Shown here: positions 17,094 to 25,642 of the stretch, one piece after another
Numbering within the stretch: position 1 is the stretch's first letter
Layout: every line of letters begins with the position of its first letter
Assembly (NCBI GenBank): GCA_017473105.1
Contig: JAFUNE010000005.1
Coordinates: 1 to 64,000, forward strand
Direction: 5' to 3'
Source of the DNA: Bacilli bacterium
Lineage (GTDB): Bacteria > Bacillota_I > Bacilli_A > RF39 > UBA660
Length of the DNA stretch: 64,000 nt
The notes under the pieces: model-generated
Database searches by the model: none
Told to the model about the DNA's origin: nothing
What the model saw: only the letters and a program-made list of their open reading frames with translations
Made by a program: the position numbers and the translations under genes

Positions 17094-18296
17094 TTAATTA
17101 TTCTCCTCATCATTAAATGAATCATAACCAAGTGTATCTTTTACAAATCCGATTGTAATATCAACATTTGTTCCACTTGATAAAGTTTCTAAACTATCTA
17201 TATCTTGACCTTCAATCCATACATAAATTCTTGCTTTTGTATATCCATCAGGTACAGTAAACAATGGTTTTCCAAAGTCAGCTTCTGTTATTGTTTCTTG
17301 TAAGTTAAAATTCTCTGTATCTAAAGAATCTGTTCCAAAAATAGTTGATTCTATTGGTTTTCTTACAACTGGATTTACATTTGCATATGTTGGATATGGT
17401 TCTCCGTTAATAACTTCTATTTCGTGTCTTGTAGCGTTATCTATAGCCATTTGTGTATGTTGAGTTTTAAATGGTTCAAATATAATTGCTTCACAATCAT
17501 TGTTACACTTAATATTTTGAACTTCAGAAGGAGATGCAGTCATTGGTAGGCTTCCTACTTTTACTATACCAATTCTTAAAGAATTAATTAATCCTTGCAT
17601 TTCTTCATCTAACTCTTCATTTATAGTAAATCCTGTACTACCGTCAAAATATAAATTATCAGCAACTGGTGATCCTGTATCATTTTTAAAGAATACATCA
17701 AATGCTAGAAAATATGAATATTTTTTTGGTGAGCTTTGATCATATAGCGTTGTTGTAACCATACCATTTTTCTTATTTATAAAGTCTGTATATAAAACTC
17801 CTGATGTAGTATATACATCAAAGAAATGTGAATTTCTACTACTGTTACCATTTGTAGAAACAGGAACAAGTCCATTAGCATTCCACATAGTTTTAAATCC
17901 TGGGTATGTTCTTCCAAGATCGTCATATAATAAATCTCTTGAAATATCTATATAATTACCATAAGTTACTGCGTCATGTGATATAGACAAACCATCATTT
18001 CTTGTAACTAACATATTAAATGTATTAATTTTAACATTTAGTGTTGTTGAAAACCATGCATAACTTGATGCTATCAATAATACTGCTAGTAAAAATATAA
18101 CAACTAATGTTAAGAAAATATTTCTTTTATTTTCTCTATACTTCAATACTACTTTTTCCTTAGTTTCTTTTACTCTTTGTCTTCTTGGTTTTTTTTCAGT
18201 AATATTAGTTTTTTTTGTTTTTACATTTTTTTCATTAACGGTATTTTTCTTTTTAGCAGTTGTTTTTACATTTGCTTTCTTAGTTGTTTTTGCCAT
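17094..18296 (-). CDS. TasA-like filament subunit with long basic N-tail
   Basis: 400 residues. The first 58 are extremely Lys/Thr-rich (AKTTKK..., ending PRRQRVKETKEK) before the hydrophobic helix at about 60-82 that ends ASSYAWFSTTLNVKIN. The mature domain shares with the 18368 and 19674 products a late motif ARIYVWIEGQDIDSL and an IxxGF(V/T)K ending. CNNDC occurs at about 263. The long cytoplasmic tail is unusual for a signal peptide. It is separated from the upstream subunit genes by a hairpin at 18322-18347, implying lower expression. GGAGGTG ribosome site. Confidence 0.65.
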   Translation of the reverse strand: MAKTTKKANVKTTAKKKNTVNEKNVKTKKTNITEKKPRRQRVKETKEKVVLKYRENKRNIFLTLVVIFLLAVLLIASSYAWFSTTLNVKINTFNMLVTRNDGLSISHDAVTYGNYIDISRDLLYDDLGRTYPGFKTMWNANGLVPVSTNGNSSRNSHFFDVYTTSGVLYTDFINKKNGMVTTTLYDQSSPKKYSYFLAFDVFFKNDTGSPVADNLYFDGSTGFTINEELDEEMQGLINSLRIGIVKVGSLPMTASPSEVQNIKCNNDCEAIIFEPFKTQHTQMAIDNATRHEIEVINGEPYPTYANVNPVVRKPIESTIFGTDSLDTENFNLQETITEADFGKPLFTVPDGYTKARIYVWIEGQDIDSLETLSSGTNVDITIGFVKDTLGYDSFNDEENN

Positions 18297-18321
18297 AAAA
18301 CACCTCCAGAATACAAATAAA

Positions 18322-18347
18322 GAGTAATAATAAATCTACTATTACTC
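18322..18347 (-). terminator. Hairpin between two filament subunit genes
   Basis: 10-bp stem 18322-18331 with 18338-18347 (one G-U pair) followed by TTTATTTG on the minus strand. It sits in the 71-nt gap between the 18368 and 17094 genes. Its weak U-run suggests partial termination, which would set a higher level for the genes before it. Confidence 0.6.
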
Positions 18348-18367
18348 CCTATCATACTCTAAATTAC

Positions 18368-19642
18368 TTAATTATTTTCAATAATTTCATCTTGTTCGAA
18401 TCTTTCTTTAGTAAATCCGAAGTTAACTGTAACTTTCTTTCCTAAAGATGAGAAGTCATAGTTATCAATATCTTGTCCTTCAATCCAAACATATACTCTT
18501 ACTTTAGTTACACTATTTGGAGCTAAAGTCATGAATGTTGGTCTCTTAACTCCGTTTTCAACTTTTTCAGTATCAGTAAAGTAATCCATAGCAACTAATT
18601 TAGCAGTTTTTTTATCATCTGCTGATAATGCCATATAATCTTTGTATGTCATTCTATTGCTTGTATATTTATTATAGTCATCTCCATCGTATACATCTAC
18701 GTTAGATCCAACTAATAATTCTTGAGCTACAGCATATGTAGTATATGCAGTACCATTTTCAACTGTTTTACAAGCTGTTCCTACTTTATAAGATGCATCA
18801 TCACTTACAGTTGCTCCATCTCTTTCATAACATGCTTCTTCATACCAATTGATTGCATTTTGTACGTGTGCTTTATCATTTGGTTCCCAAATAGTAGCAG
18901 TTCTACAAATTCCAGTAGTAGTTTTTACTTTTTTACCATCTACTGTTTCCTCTACATCACTACATGTAATATCATTAATTTGTTTTTGAGTTGCCCCATC
19001 TTGTTCTACACGTCCGATTTGAACAAATCCTACTCTTATAGAGTTTTCAATTCCTGTTCCAGGAATTCCATTTTCATCACTTCCAGTAACTCCGTTGAAT
19101 GCTACTGTAACTGCAGAATCATCTGTTAAATAAATTGCTTCTTCATTTAACACATTATTATCTGCATAATATTCTTCTCCTGATTTATTTCTAATAAATA
19201 AATCGAATGCAACATATCCTTTTCCTTTAGTTAATGCATCATCAGTAGTAGCTGGATATGTAACTCTACTAGCTAATAATCTATAACCACCTTTTGTAGC
19301 AGTTAAACTTCCTTTTTCGAATAAAATCATTTCAGATGCTGTTGAATCAGTATCTCCTACTGATGACATTGGAATTAATCCACCTTCAGCCCATGTGTTT
19401 CTATGTCCTGTATATGGAGTAGCTTCTTTTGCATTTAATTCTTCAGTCCAGCTATCGTCTGCACCAGACATAGATAATTCTAATCCTTCGGCAGCTGCAA
19501 TTTTTACGTCAAATTGACTAACAGAAACACTTTGCATTCCAATAAACCATGCATATGTTCCAACAATAAGCATTACTCCAAAAAGGCAACACATTAGAGC
19601 CATATTTCTTACTCTATTTGAACTTTTTTTGCTTCTTGCCAT
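18368..19642 (-). CDS. TasA-like major filament subunit candidate (copy 1)
   Basis: 424 residues. The N-terminal helix ends GTYAWFIGMQSVSVSQ, then FDVKIAAAEGLELSM. Closely related to the next gene upstream over the whole length: shared GSLTATKGGYR, GYVAFDLFI, NNVLNEEAIYL, IWEPNDK, AINWYEEAC, TLAPNSVTKVRVYVWIEGQ and the FGFTKERF end. It has about five Cys, some conserved in the paralogue, so disulphides are plausible. Predicted to be cut by SipW and to polymerise outside the cell. AAGGAG ribosome site; 31 nt after the paralogue. Confidence 0.7.
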   Translation of the reverse strand: MARSKKSSNRVRNMALMCCLFGVMLIVGTYAWFIGMQSVSVSQFDVKIAAAEGLELSMSGADDSWTEELNAKEATPYTGHRNTWAEGGLIPMSSVGDTDSTASEMILFEKGSLTATKGGYRLLASRVTYPATTDDALTKGKGYVAFDLFIRNKSGEEYYADNNVLNEEAIYLTDDSAVTVAFNGVTGSDENGIPGTGIENSIRVGFVQIGRVEQDGATQKQINDITCSDVEETVDGKKVKTTTGICRTATIWEPNDKAHVQNAINWYEEACYERDGATVSDDASYKVGTACKTVENGTAYTTYAVAQELLVGSNVDVYDGDDYNKYTSNRMTYKDYMALSADDKKTAKLVAMDYFTDTEKVENGVKRPTFMTLAPNSVTKVRVYVWIEGQDIDNYDFSSLGKKVTVNFGFTKERFEQDEIIENN

Positions 19643-19673
19643 TTTTTACTCCTTATTTATTTTGTCTATATAA

Positions 19674-20939
19674 TTAGTTTCCTTTTGTATAATCTCCGAT
19701 TACATCTTCTGGTAATGTAGCGGTACCAGTTTTATCATAATCTACATCAACATCAGTAAATCTTTCTTTAGTAAATCCGAATTGAACTGAAATTGCATTT
19801 CCTAATTGTGCAAAATCATAGTTATCAATGTCTTGACCTTCAATCCAGATATATACTCTTACTTTAGTAATACTATTTGGTGCTAAAGTAATGAATTCTG
19901 GTCTATCCATACCTCTTTTTAATTTTTCAGTATCTGTGAAATAATCATAAGATTGTAAATATTTATCTGTAACTGATTTAGTATATCCATTATATGCTGC
20001 TCCATCATAGATATCAACATTTGTATTATTTTTATCATCGATTACTGTTGCAATTGCATATGTTGGATATGCAGTATCATCAGAAACTGTAGCACATTTT
20101 CCACTATATGCTCCATCAACTGTTATATCATCACCTGTTCTTCCTAAACAAGCTTCATTATACCAATTAATTGCATTTTTTACGTGATCTTTATCATTTG
20201 GTTCCCAAATTTGAGCTAATCTTGAATTACAGATTACAGTAACTCCGTCTCCACCTGCACAAGATAATTTTTGGATTTTTTCATCACTTGTTTCAGTTGC
20301 TTCAACTCGAGCGATTTGTGCAAATGCAACTCTTACAGAGTTTTCAATTCCTGTTCCTGCAGTTCCGGCGAAATCGCTTTCAGTAGATCCTCCACCATTA
20401 GTAGCAACAGTTACAGCAGAATCAGTTGTTAAATAAATTGCTTCTTCATTTAATACATTATTACTTGAATAATATTCTTCTCCTGATAAGTTTTTGATGA
20501 ATAAGTCGAATGCAACATATCCTTCTCCTTCTTTTTCTGCTGTATTTTGAACTTTACTTGCTAAAATTCTATAACCACCCTTAGTAGCAGTTAAACTACC
20601 TTTTTCATATAATTCTAATTTTGAAGTAGTGTTATTAATAACTCCAACTGATGACATTGGAATTAATTCACCCCATACGTTTTGATTTCCATCGTAAGAT
20701 TTTGTTTTATAGTCACTTGCATTGATTGAAACACTTTCTGTGAAATTTGTTTGTTTTCCATCTAATGATAATGCCAAGCCATCAATAGCAGCGATTTTTA
20801 CATCGAATGCTGTAACACTAACACTTTGCATACCGATGAACCATGCATATGTTGATGCTACTAATAGAACTGCAAACAATCCTGTACTAAGAATCAATTT
20901 TTTTACTCTTTTGTCTTGTTTTTGATTTCTTTTTTTCAT
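19674..20939 (-). CDS. TasA-like major filament subunit candidate (copy 2)
   Basis: 421 residues; tandem paralogue of the 18368 product with the same order of motifs, from STYAWFIGMQSVSVTA to YIWIEGQDIDNYDF and FGFTKERF. Four Cys (two flanking the IWEPNDKD segment, two around NEACLG...GKC). Close to the strong promoter at 21744-21772, so likely among the most expressed proteins of the locus. GGAAGGAAG upstream of the ATG. Confidence 0.7.
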   Translation of the reverse strand: MKKRNQKQDKRVKKLILSTGLFAVLLVASTYAWFIGMQSVSVTAFDVKIAAIDGLALSLDGKQTNFTESVSINASDYKTKSYDGNQNVWGELIPMSSVGVINNTTSKLELYEKGSLTATKGGYRILASKVQNTAEKEGEGYVAFDLFIKNLSGEEYYSSNNVLNEEAIYLTTDSAVTVATNGGGSTESDFAGTAGTGIENSVRVAFAQIARVEATETSDEKIQKLSCAGGDGVTVICNSRLAQIWEPNDKDHVKNAINWYNEACLGRTGDDITVDGAYSGKCATVSDDTAYPTYAIATVIDDKNNTNVDIYDGAAYNGYTKSVTDKYLQSYDYFTDTEKLKRGMDRPEFITLAPNSITKVRVYIWIEGQDIDNYDFAQLGNAISVQFGFTKERFTDVDVDYDKTGTATLPEDVIGDYTKGN

Positions 20940-20961
20940 TTTTTCTTCCTTCCTTTTCTTT

Positions 20962-21657
20962 TTATTCGTCTATAAATTCTGATTTAAAGTCCATATGAAC
21001 CTTAAATTCACCGCCTAAAATGTTATCTGTACATTCTAGGTCACTTCCTTCAAGCCACATTACTACAGTAAATTTATGAATGTCTTGTGGTTTGAAATTT
21101 GTAACATGTTCGCGAGTTACTAAATCTTGCGAAACAAATGCTATTGTACCCTTTTCAGGGTCACCTGTTGCTGATTGCTTCGCATAGGTTTTAACTTCCT
21201 CATCGTCCTTGTAAAGCCTAATACGTACAGCTTCATCAACATTCTTGATGACATCATCAATAACAATTTCATACCAGTAGTCAGCTACTTCCACACCTTC
21301 ATTTTCAATGAAGAATGTGTAAGCCAAATAGTTATCTCCATTATGGGAACCACCACCATGCTCATGAAGATTATTTGGTAACCAATGTTGTGAAATGTTA
21401 TCAAATGTCTGCGGTGTTTTAGCGTATAATTCACTACGATAAATCTTATAGTCAACATTATCATAAATAAGTATTCCTTTTGAAAAATACATATTTTTAT
21501 CTAATGTTACGCTAAAATTTCCATTATTATAAACAATACCAATTACAAAATACATCATGGCTAAGAAAAGTAAAATTAAAAGTAATATCAAGTATAATAT
21601 TTTTTTAATTTTTCTCTCACGTCTTAATTTTTCACTACTTAATTTAATTTCTCCCAT
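20962..21657 (-). CDS. Membrane-anchored protein sharing the filament WLEGSD motif
   Basis: 231 residues with a charged start, one hydrophobic helix (about 19-43) and an outside domain. It lacks the YAWF motif but has FTVVMWLEGSDLEC near the end, which parallels RVYVWIEGQDID of the subunits, and YLAYTFFIENEG, which parallels YVAFDLFIKN. I infer the same fold kept in the membrane, possibly the base or anchor of the filament. It is the first gene after the consensus promoter at 21744-21772, which also serves the two subunit genes. Confidence 0.55.
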   Translation of the reverse strand: MGEIKLSSEKLRRERKIKKILYLILLLILLFLAMMYFVIGIVYNNGNFSVTLDKNMYFSKGILIYDNVDYKIYRSELYAKTPQTFDNISQHWLPNNLHEHGGGSHNGDNYLAYTFFIENEGVEVADYWYEIVIDDVIKNVDEAVRIRLYKDDEEVKTYAKQSATGDPEKGTIAFVSQDLVTREHVTNFKPQDIHKFTVVMWLEGSDLECTDNILGGEFKVHMDFKSEFIDE

Positions 21658-21743
21658 ACAATACCTCGTTATATAGTCATATTCTATCGTCTCTCTATTA
21701 TGTAATTATAACCATATTCTGATATTTTTTATAATACAATTAA

Positions 21744-21772
21744 ATTATATAAAATATCATGGTTTATGTCAA
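21744..21772 (-). promoter_or_regulatory. Perfect consensus promoter of the filament subunit operon
   Basis: Minus-strand TTGACA (21767-21772), 17-nt spacer, TATAAT (21744-21749): an exact sigma-A consensus. It yields a leader of about 80 nt before the ATG at 21657. Two further GACA elements (GACAAGT, GACAATC) lie just upstream of the -35, at about 21779-21803, and could be part of an operator. Confidence 0.85.
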
Positions 21773-21811
21773 TATAGATTGTCGAATTTTGCCGTACTTG
21801 TCTATATAAAA

Positions 21812-21832
21812 AAAGTGTTTTTTTCACACTTT
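21812..21832 (-). terminator. Terminator of the 213-residue TasA-like gene
   Basis: 7-bp stem 21812-21818 with 21826-21832, T-rich on the minus-strand 3' side, just after the stop at 21835. Confidence 0.7.
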
Positions 21833-21834
21833 TT

Positions 21835-22476
21835 TTATTCACTTGGAGTTGCAACAGCACTTAAATTTTGTTCAAATTTAATATTAGCTTTTATTTGTAA
21901 TGGTACTTTATCTTCTTGTGTTGCAATTAATGTATCCTCTTCATCACTCATTGTTGCTGTTTCTCCATCAAACCATTCAAAGTATACTCTTATAGTAAAT
22001 GGTTCAAATTTGAATTCTTCATCACTTGTTGTTGATGCTCTTTTGTAAAATTTTGTTCCGGTTATTTCGTTATTTTCTACAGCTTTTTTAACTTCAGGTT
22101 TTTCTCCCTCTAAAATTGAATATTCTGAAATTAACAAGTCTGGCATATTTTCATTTAATACTTCCAATGTAACATTATAATCAAATGTTATCTCTGTGTT
22201 ACTAGGATCAATTTCAATATCAAAGTAACCTGTTGAAGAAGGAGCTATTTTATTTGCTGCAATATTTGAATTTTCATCAATTACTGGAGTTAATTCAATA
22301 CTTGTTGTATTTCCACTAGTAATATCGCTTTCATTTACAAGAATTTTCCATGTTGCAAATTGTACTTCTAAATTTCCAGTTGTATCTGCTACATATCTTG
22401 AATAAGTATTACTCATAAGTGACATTGTTACCGCTAAAGTTACGATTATAAATAATATTTTCAATCTTGTTTTCAT
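21835..22476 (-). CDS. TasA-like secreted protein (YSRY motif)
   Basis: 213 residues. The signal helix ends MSNTYSRYVADTTGNLEVQFATWKI; the mature part has STGYFDIEIDPSNTEITFDYNVTLE and a late FTIRVYFEWFDGE, the strand order of the TasA/camelysin family. Flanked by its own promoter (22500-22528) and terminator (21812-21832), so it is expressed apart from both neighbouring operons. AGGAGGA ribosome site. Confidence 0.7.
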   Translation of the reverse strand: MKTRLKILFIIVTLAVTMSLMSNTYSRYVADTTGNLEVQFATWKILVNESDITSGNTTSIELTPVIDENSNIAANKIAPSSTGYFDIEIDPSNTEITFDYNVTLEVLNENMPDLLISEYSILEGEKPEVKKAVENNEITGTKFYKRASTTSDEEFKFEPFTIRVYFEWFDGETATMSDEEDTLIATQEDKVPLQIKANIKFEQNLSAVATPSE

Positions 22477-22499
22477 ATCTAGTCCTCCTCTATGATTTA

Positions 22500-22528
22500 A
22501 TTATACTTTAGGCTCTTATTGTACACAA
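22500..22528 (-). promoter_or_regulatory. Promoter of the 213-residue TasA-like gene
   Basis: Minus-strand TTGTGT (22523-22528), 17 nt, TATAAT (22500-22505), about 24 nt before the ATG. Confidence 0.55.
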
Positions 22529-22590
22529 TATTTGACAATTTAAATTACACGCAATTTTACACTTTTTTTGTTTAGTTTTGTGTCAAATAA

Positions 22591-22612
22591 AAAATCTACT
22601 TTCGTAGATTTT
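22591..22612 (-). terminator. Terminator of the SipW-ATPase operon
   Basis: 8-bp stem 22592-22599 with 22604-22611, GAAA loop on the minus strand, followed by six T. It closes the operon that begins at 29182. Confidence 0.75.
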
Positions 22613-23841
22613 TATTCTTCATATACTTTATCTTTTGATATTTTAATTATTGGTGTTACATAACAATCTGCTGATTTATTTTCAGGATATATTTTCATAA
22701 CTCCTTCTCTATCTTTCTTCATTGCAAATGCTTTTGTACTGTCATATTCATAGTTTAACCAATAACACTTATTTGTAGCTAAATAATCAAATTTATTTGT
22801 ATTATACTCAATATATCCGTTATATTTAATTACTTGGTCTTTTATATAATTATCGAATCTTGATTCATTAGTTACATAACCTACTATTGAATCACTTAAT
22901 GGAATATTTTGACCAGTTGATACAATTTTTTCTCTTTTTAGAATTGTATTATGTACATCAAGTGATACTACATTTATTAAATCTTTTAAGTCAAATGGCT
23001 TTGTTTCTGTTGTCCATTCATTATCAATTTGATTATAAATACTTTCACTTAATTCATAAGTTCCATGCCCATAATCATTTAATAAATTTGGTATTAAATA
23101 TACAAATTCTTCTTCTTCACGATACGTTGATATCATATTTGTTTTATAACAATTACCTTCGATTTTATCACATATAGTATCATCTTTTGGATTATATAAA
23201 ATCATATTTCCAGTATTATAAGTAAATTTATCGACACTTTGTTCTGCTAGGAGTGATATTACTACTTTTATACTTGTTCTTGCATTATAATTTTCATCTT
23301 CGGTTTCAAGTTTTTTCTCGTTAGATTGAAAATCATATGTTTTATCTCCCCAGATACTATCATTTTTATCATTATCTGAGTCTAATGGCCATGATACACT
23401 TAAATCAATTGATGCTTCTCCAATATGTGCATCTATATATTGTTTATTCATACTTATATCTATACTAAATGGGTAATCATTAGTCAAATGATCAAGTAGT
23501 TCTCTTTGATTAATAGTTGTATCTAACTCATCATTAAGAATTCTGATACTTTCAATTTTATATGATAGTTTTGCATCACTATCACCTTTGTTTTTTATAT
23601 TAATTGACTCTACTATTGTATCCATTCCTGGATATATATTTGTAAGTGGAATAACTATTTCATTTTCTGCACTACTTTCACCATTAAATTCAATATGCCA
23701 TGCTTTAATATCAACATCTAATCCACTACTTGCCATACCTGTGTATGCAAACCATGCAAGGGTAACTGAAATAAATGAAATTGTAACAAAAAATAATGAA
23801 ATTAGATTCAACTTCAAATATCGTTTATGTTTCTTTTCCAT
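22612..23841 (-). CDS. TasA-like secreted protein (LAWF motif)
   Basis: 409 residues. The hydrophobic helix (about 12-32) ends SVTLAWFAYTGMASS, then LDVDIKAWHIEF and IPLTNIYPGMDTIVESINIKNKGDSDAKLSYKI, a clear TasA/camelysin N-domain (LxPGM...xxIxNxG). The second half has four Cys (about 218-230 and two near the end) and no known domain. It directly follows sipW (33 nt), the classical sipW-tasA order. AGGGAGGG ribosome site. Confidence 0.7.
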   Translation of the reverse strand: MEKKHKRYLKLNLISLFFVTISFISVTLAWFAYTGMASSGLDVDIKAWHIEFNGESSAENEIVIPLTNIYPGMDTIVESINIKNKGDSDAKLSYKIESIRILNDELDTTINQRELLDHLTNDYPFSIDISMNKQYIDAHIGEASIDLSVSWPLDSDNDKNDSIWGDKTYDFQSNEKKLETEDENYNARTSIKVVISLLAEQSVDKFTYNTGNMILYNPKDDTICDKIEGNCYKTNMISTYREEEEFVYLIPNLLNDYGHGTYELSESIYNQIDNEWTTETKPFDLKDLINVVSLDVHNTILKREKIVSTGQNIPLSDSIVGYVTNESRFDNYIKDQVIKYNGYIEYNTNKFDYLATNKCYWLNYEYDSTKAFAMKKDREGVMKIYPENKSADCYVTPIIKISKDKVYEE

Positions 23842-23874
23842 ATTTTCCCTCCCTTGCTTTATTTATTCTTTATT

Positions 23875-24495
23875 TTATTCTTCTCTTCTTTTTGTTTTCT
23901 TTTTATTTTTTTCTTCTTGTTCTTCTCTTTCAGCTTTTCTTTTTTTTGCTCTGTTTATTTTTTCTTCATCTTTTTCAAGTAACAACGCTATGAATTCTGA
24001 ACCTATTACGTAAAATACTGGTATTATTACAAATATAAACATTCCAGTTGGTTTTGCAACTACACTATATATTGCAGATAATATTTTAGCTTCATGTACA
24101 ATTACACCATATATTTGTTCAGGTTTTACAATTGGATCTTCAGAGGCATTTGCAATTCCCTTTGTATGAAATAATAGATTTCCATCTTTGTCCTCTTCTA
24201 TTTCTACTACTTGGTGAGTTACAACTTTATCTTTGAAGTTTCCTTTTGTTCCTAGATAACTTATATTATCTCCAACTTTTATTTTGCTTGGTTCTCTTTC
24301 TTGAGCAAGTAATACATCTCCTATTTCGTATTCTGGAGCCATACTACCTGATACAACAGTAAATAGCCTAAAGTTTAAAAATGAAATTTCATTATTACTA
24401 AATCTTTGAAGGCATACAACAAGAGCGAAACAAACCACAAATATTATTAACAAAACATTAACTACTTGTTTAATATATTTAAATGATTTTTTCAT
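23875..24495 (-). CDS. sipW: Signal peptidase I, SipW (ER) type
   Basis: 206 residues with anchors at about 9-29 and 149-172. The catalytic Ser is in SGSM at 49-52 (Ser51), followed by IGD; the second residue is His94 in VVTHQV, as in SipW and eukaryotic/archaeal enzymes, rather than Lys. The usual KGD is KGI here, but a nearby SEDP keeps an Asp. It cleaves the YAWF-type precursors of the locus by inference. Its Lys/Arg/Glu-rich cytoplasmic tail is long. The ATG shares one base with the previous stop (TAATG), so translation is coupled to the DUF2357 gene. Confidence 0.85.
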   Translation of the reverse strand: MKKSFKYIKQVVNVLLIIFVVCFALVVCLQRFSNNEISFLNFRLFTVVSGSMAPEYEIGDVLLAQEREPSKIKVGDNISYLGTKGNFKDKVVTHQVVEIEEDKDGNLLFHTKGIANASEDPIVKPEQIYGVIVHEAKILSAIYSVVAKPTGMFIFVIIPVFYVIGSEFIALLLEKDEEKINRAKKRKAEREEQEEKNKKKTKRREE

Positions 24496-25628
24496 TATAA
24501 CCCCTCCGTCCTTTCTAGATATTCATCCATTACAGTTTTAAATTTCTTTTTAACATCATCTATTCCAACCAATCTACTATTCTTTTTATTCTTATTTTCC
24601 TTAAGTAACATATTTATTAATTGTTCGTCAGTAATATCGTAACCACAATTTTTCAATATTTCTAGTGTTTGTTCAACTTCATCTAAAAGTAATAACACTA
24701 AATAATCTGCCATTTTATGTTTTTGATTTGTTTTAAGTTTTGATATAGAATCCAAAACACAATATATTTTTAGTGCAGAATGATCAACATATTTAATTAG
24801 TTCATTTTTTTCTTTATTTAGATTATCTTTTATATTCTCATTGTCTTCTAAATCATACTTTCTTAAATAATCCCATAAAAGTACTGCAATTTGAAAGTTT
24901 GGATTTTTTAATATTACATTAGTTTTTTTAATTGGTGGATTTATAGGACGTGTATGTGCTTTTTCTAAAGCAGTATACATTTCACTTTTTTTCCAACTAC
25001 TAATATATTCTTTAATTCTTTTAATTCTTTTAAATAATACTTTAATTTCTTCTTTTATTTTTTTATCAATATCTTTAGTATTTTCTATTAAAGATGTGAT
25101 TTTTAATTCTAATTCTACTTTTTCTGAATCAATTTCACTTTTTGCTGCATATAACAATGATTTCTCATCATTTACAGTTAAGTCCTTTAATTCTTGTTCT
25201 CTTTTGTATACAAAATCATCCATACATAATATTAGTGTATAAAGAAATCTATTTTCATAAATATTAAATGTTTCTTCACTTCTAATATTCAATATTTTAC
25301 TTGGTAAAACTTCTCCTTTTTGTGGATTGTATACATCTATATAGTTAGTATGTTTTGCTAAATCTTTTATTGATTCTACAGTTACATTTTTACTTCTTTC
25401 CATTCTAACTGTTTCTTCTTCTTTTATAAGAGCAAATTTAGCTTTTCTAACTATTGTATCGATATTAGGGCATGCCTTTTCGATTTGTTCAAGCCATTCA
25501 AGATTTAAAACATCACCTAAATAATTAGAATTATATTTATAGTTTGATTCAAGTTTTTCAGCAAATTTTTCTTTTTTAGTTTTTTGATTTACATCAATAT
25601 CACTAAAATAATAACTTCTTTTAGACAT
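24495..25628 (-). CDS. DUF2357-like protein (McrC-type partner without visible nuclease)
   Basis: 377 residues from the ATG at 25628, 8 nt after AAAGGG. Cytoplasmic, helical and charged. EETFNIYENRFLYTLIL near residue 130 matches the DUF2357 signature found in proteins that pair with McrB-like ATPases. No PD-(D/E)xK nuclease motif is visible in the remaining 220 residues. It is 14 nt after the ATPase gene and coupled to sipW. I infer an ATPase adaptor that works at the membrane; the family call is moderate and rests on one motif plus context. Confidence 0.55.
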   Translation of the reverse strand: MSKRSYYFSDIDVNQKTKKEKFAEKLESNYKYNSNYLGDVLNLEWLEQIEKACPNIDTIVRKAKFALIKEEETVRMERSKNVTVESIKDLAKHTNYIDVYNPQKGEVLPSKILNIRSEETFNIYENRFLYTLILCMDDFVYKREQELKDLTVNDEKSLLYAAKSEIDSEKVELELKITSLIENTKDIDKKIKEEIKVLFKRIKRIKEYISSWKKSEMYTALEKAHTRPINPPIKKTNVILKNPNFQIAVLLWDYLRKYDLEDNENIKDNLNKEKNELIKYVDHSALKIYCVLDSISKLKTNQKHKMADYLVLLLLDEVEQTLEILKNCGYDITDEQLINMLLKENKNKKNSRLVGIDDVKKKFKTVMDEYLERTEGL

Positions 25629-25642
25629 GCTCATATCCCTTT

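Noticed and set aside
18722..19129. A Cys/Ser-rich 135-codon plus-strand frame
   Set aside because: It lies wholly antisense to a filament subunit gene with clear homology to its paralogue; composition is the mirror of that gene and no ribosome site is present.
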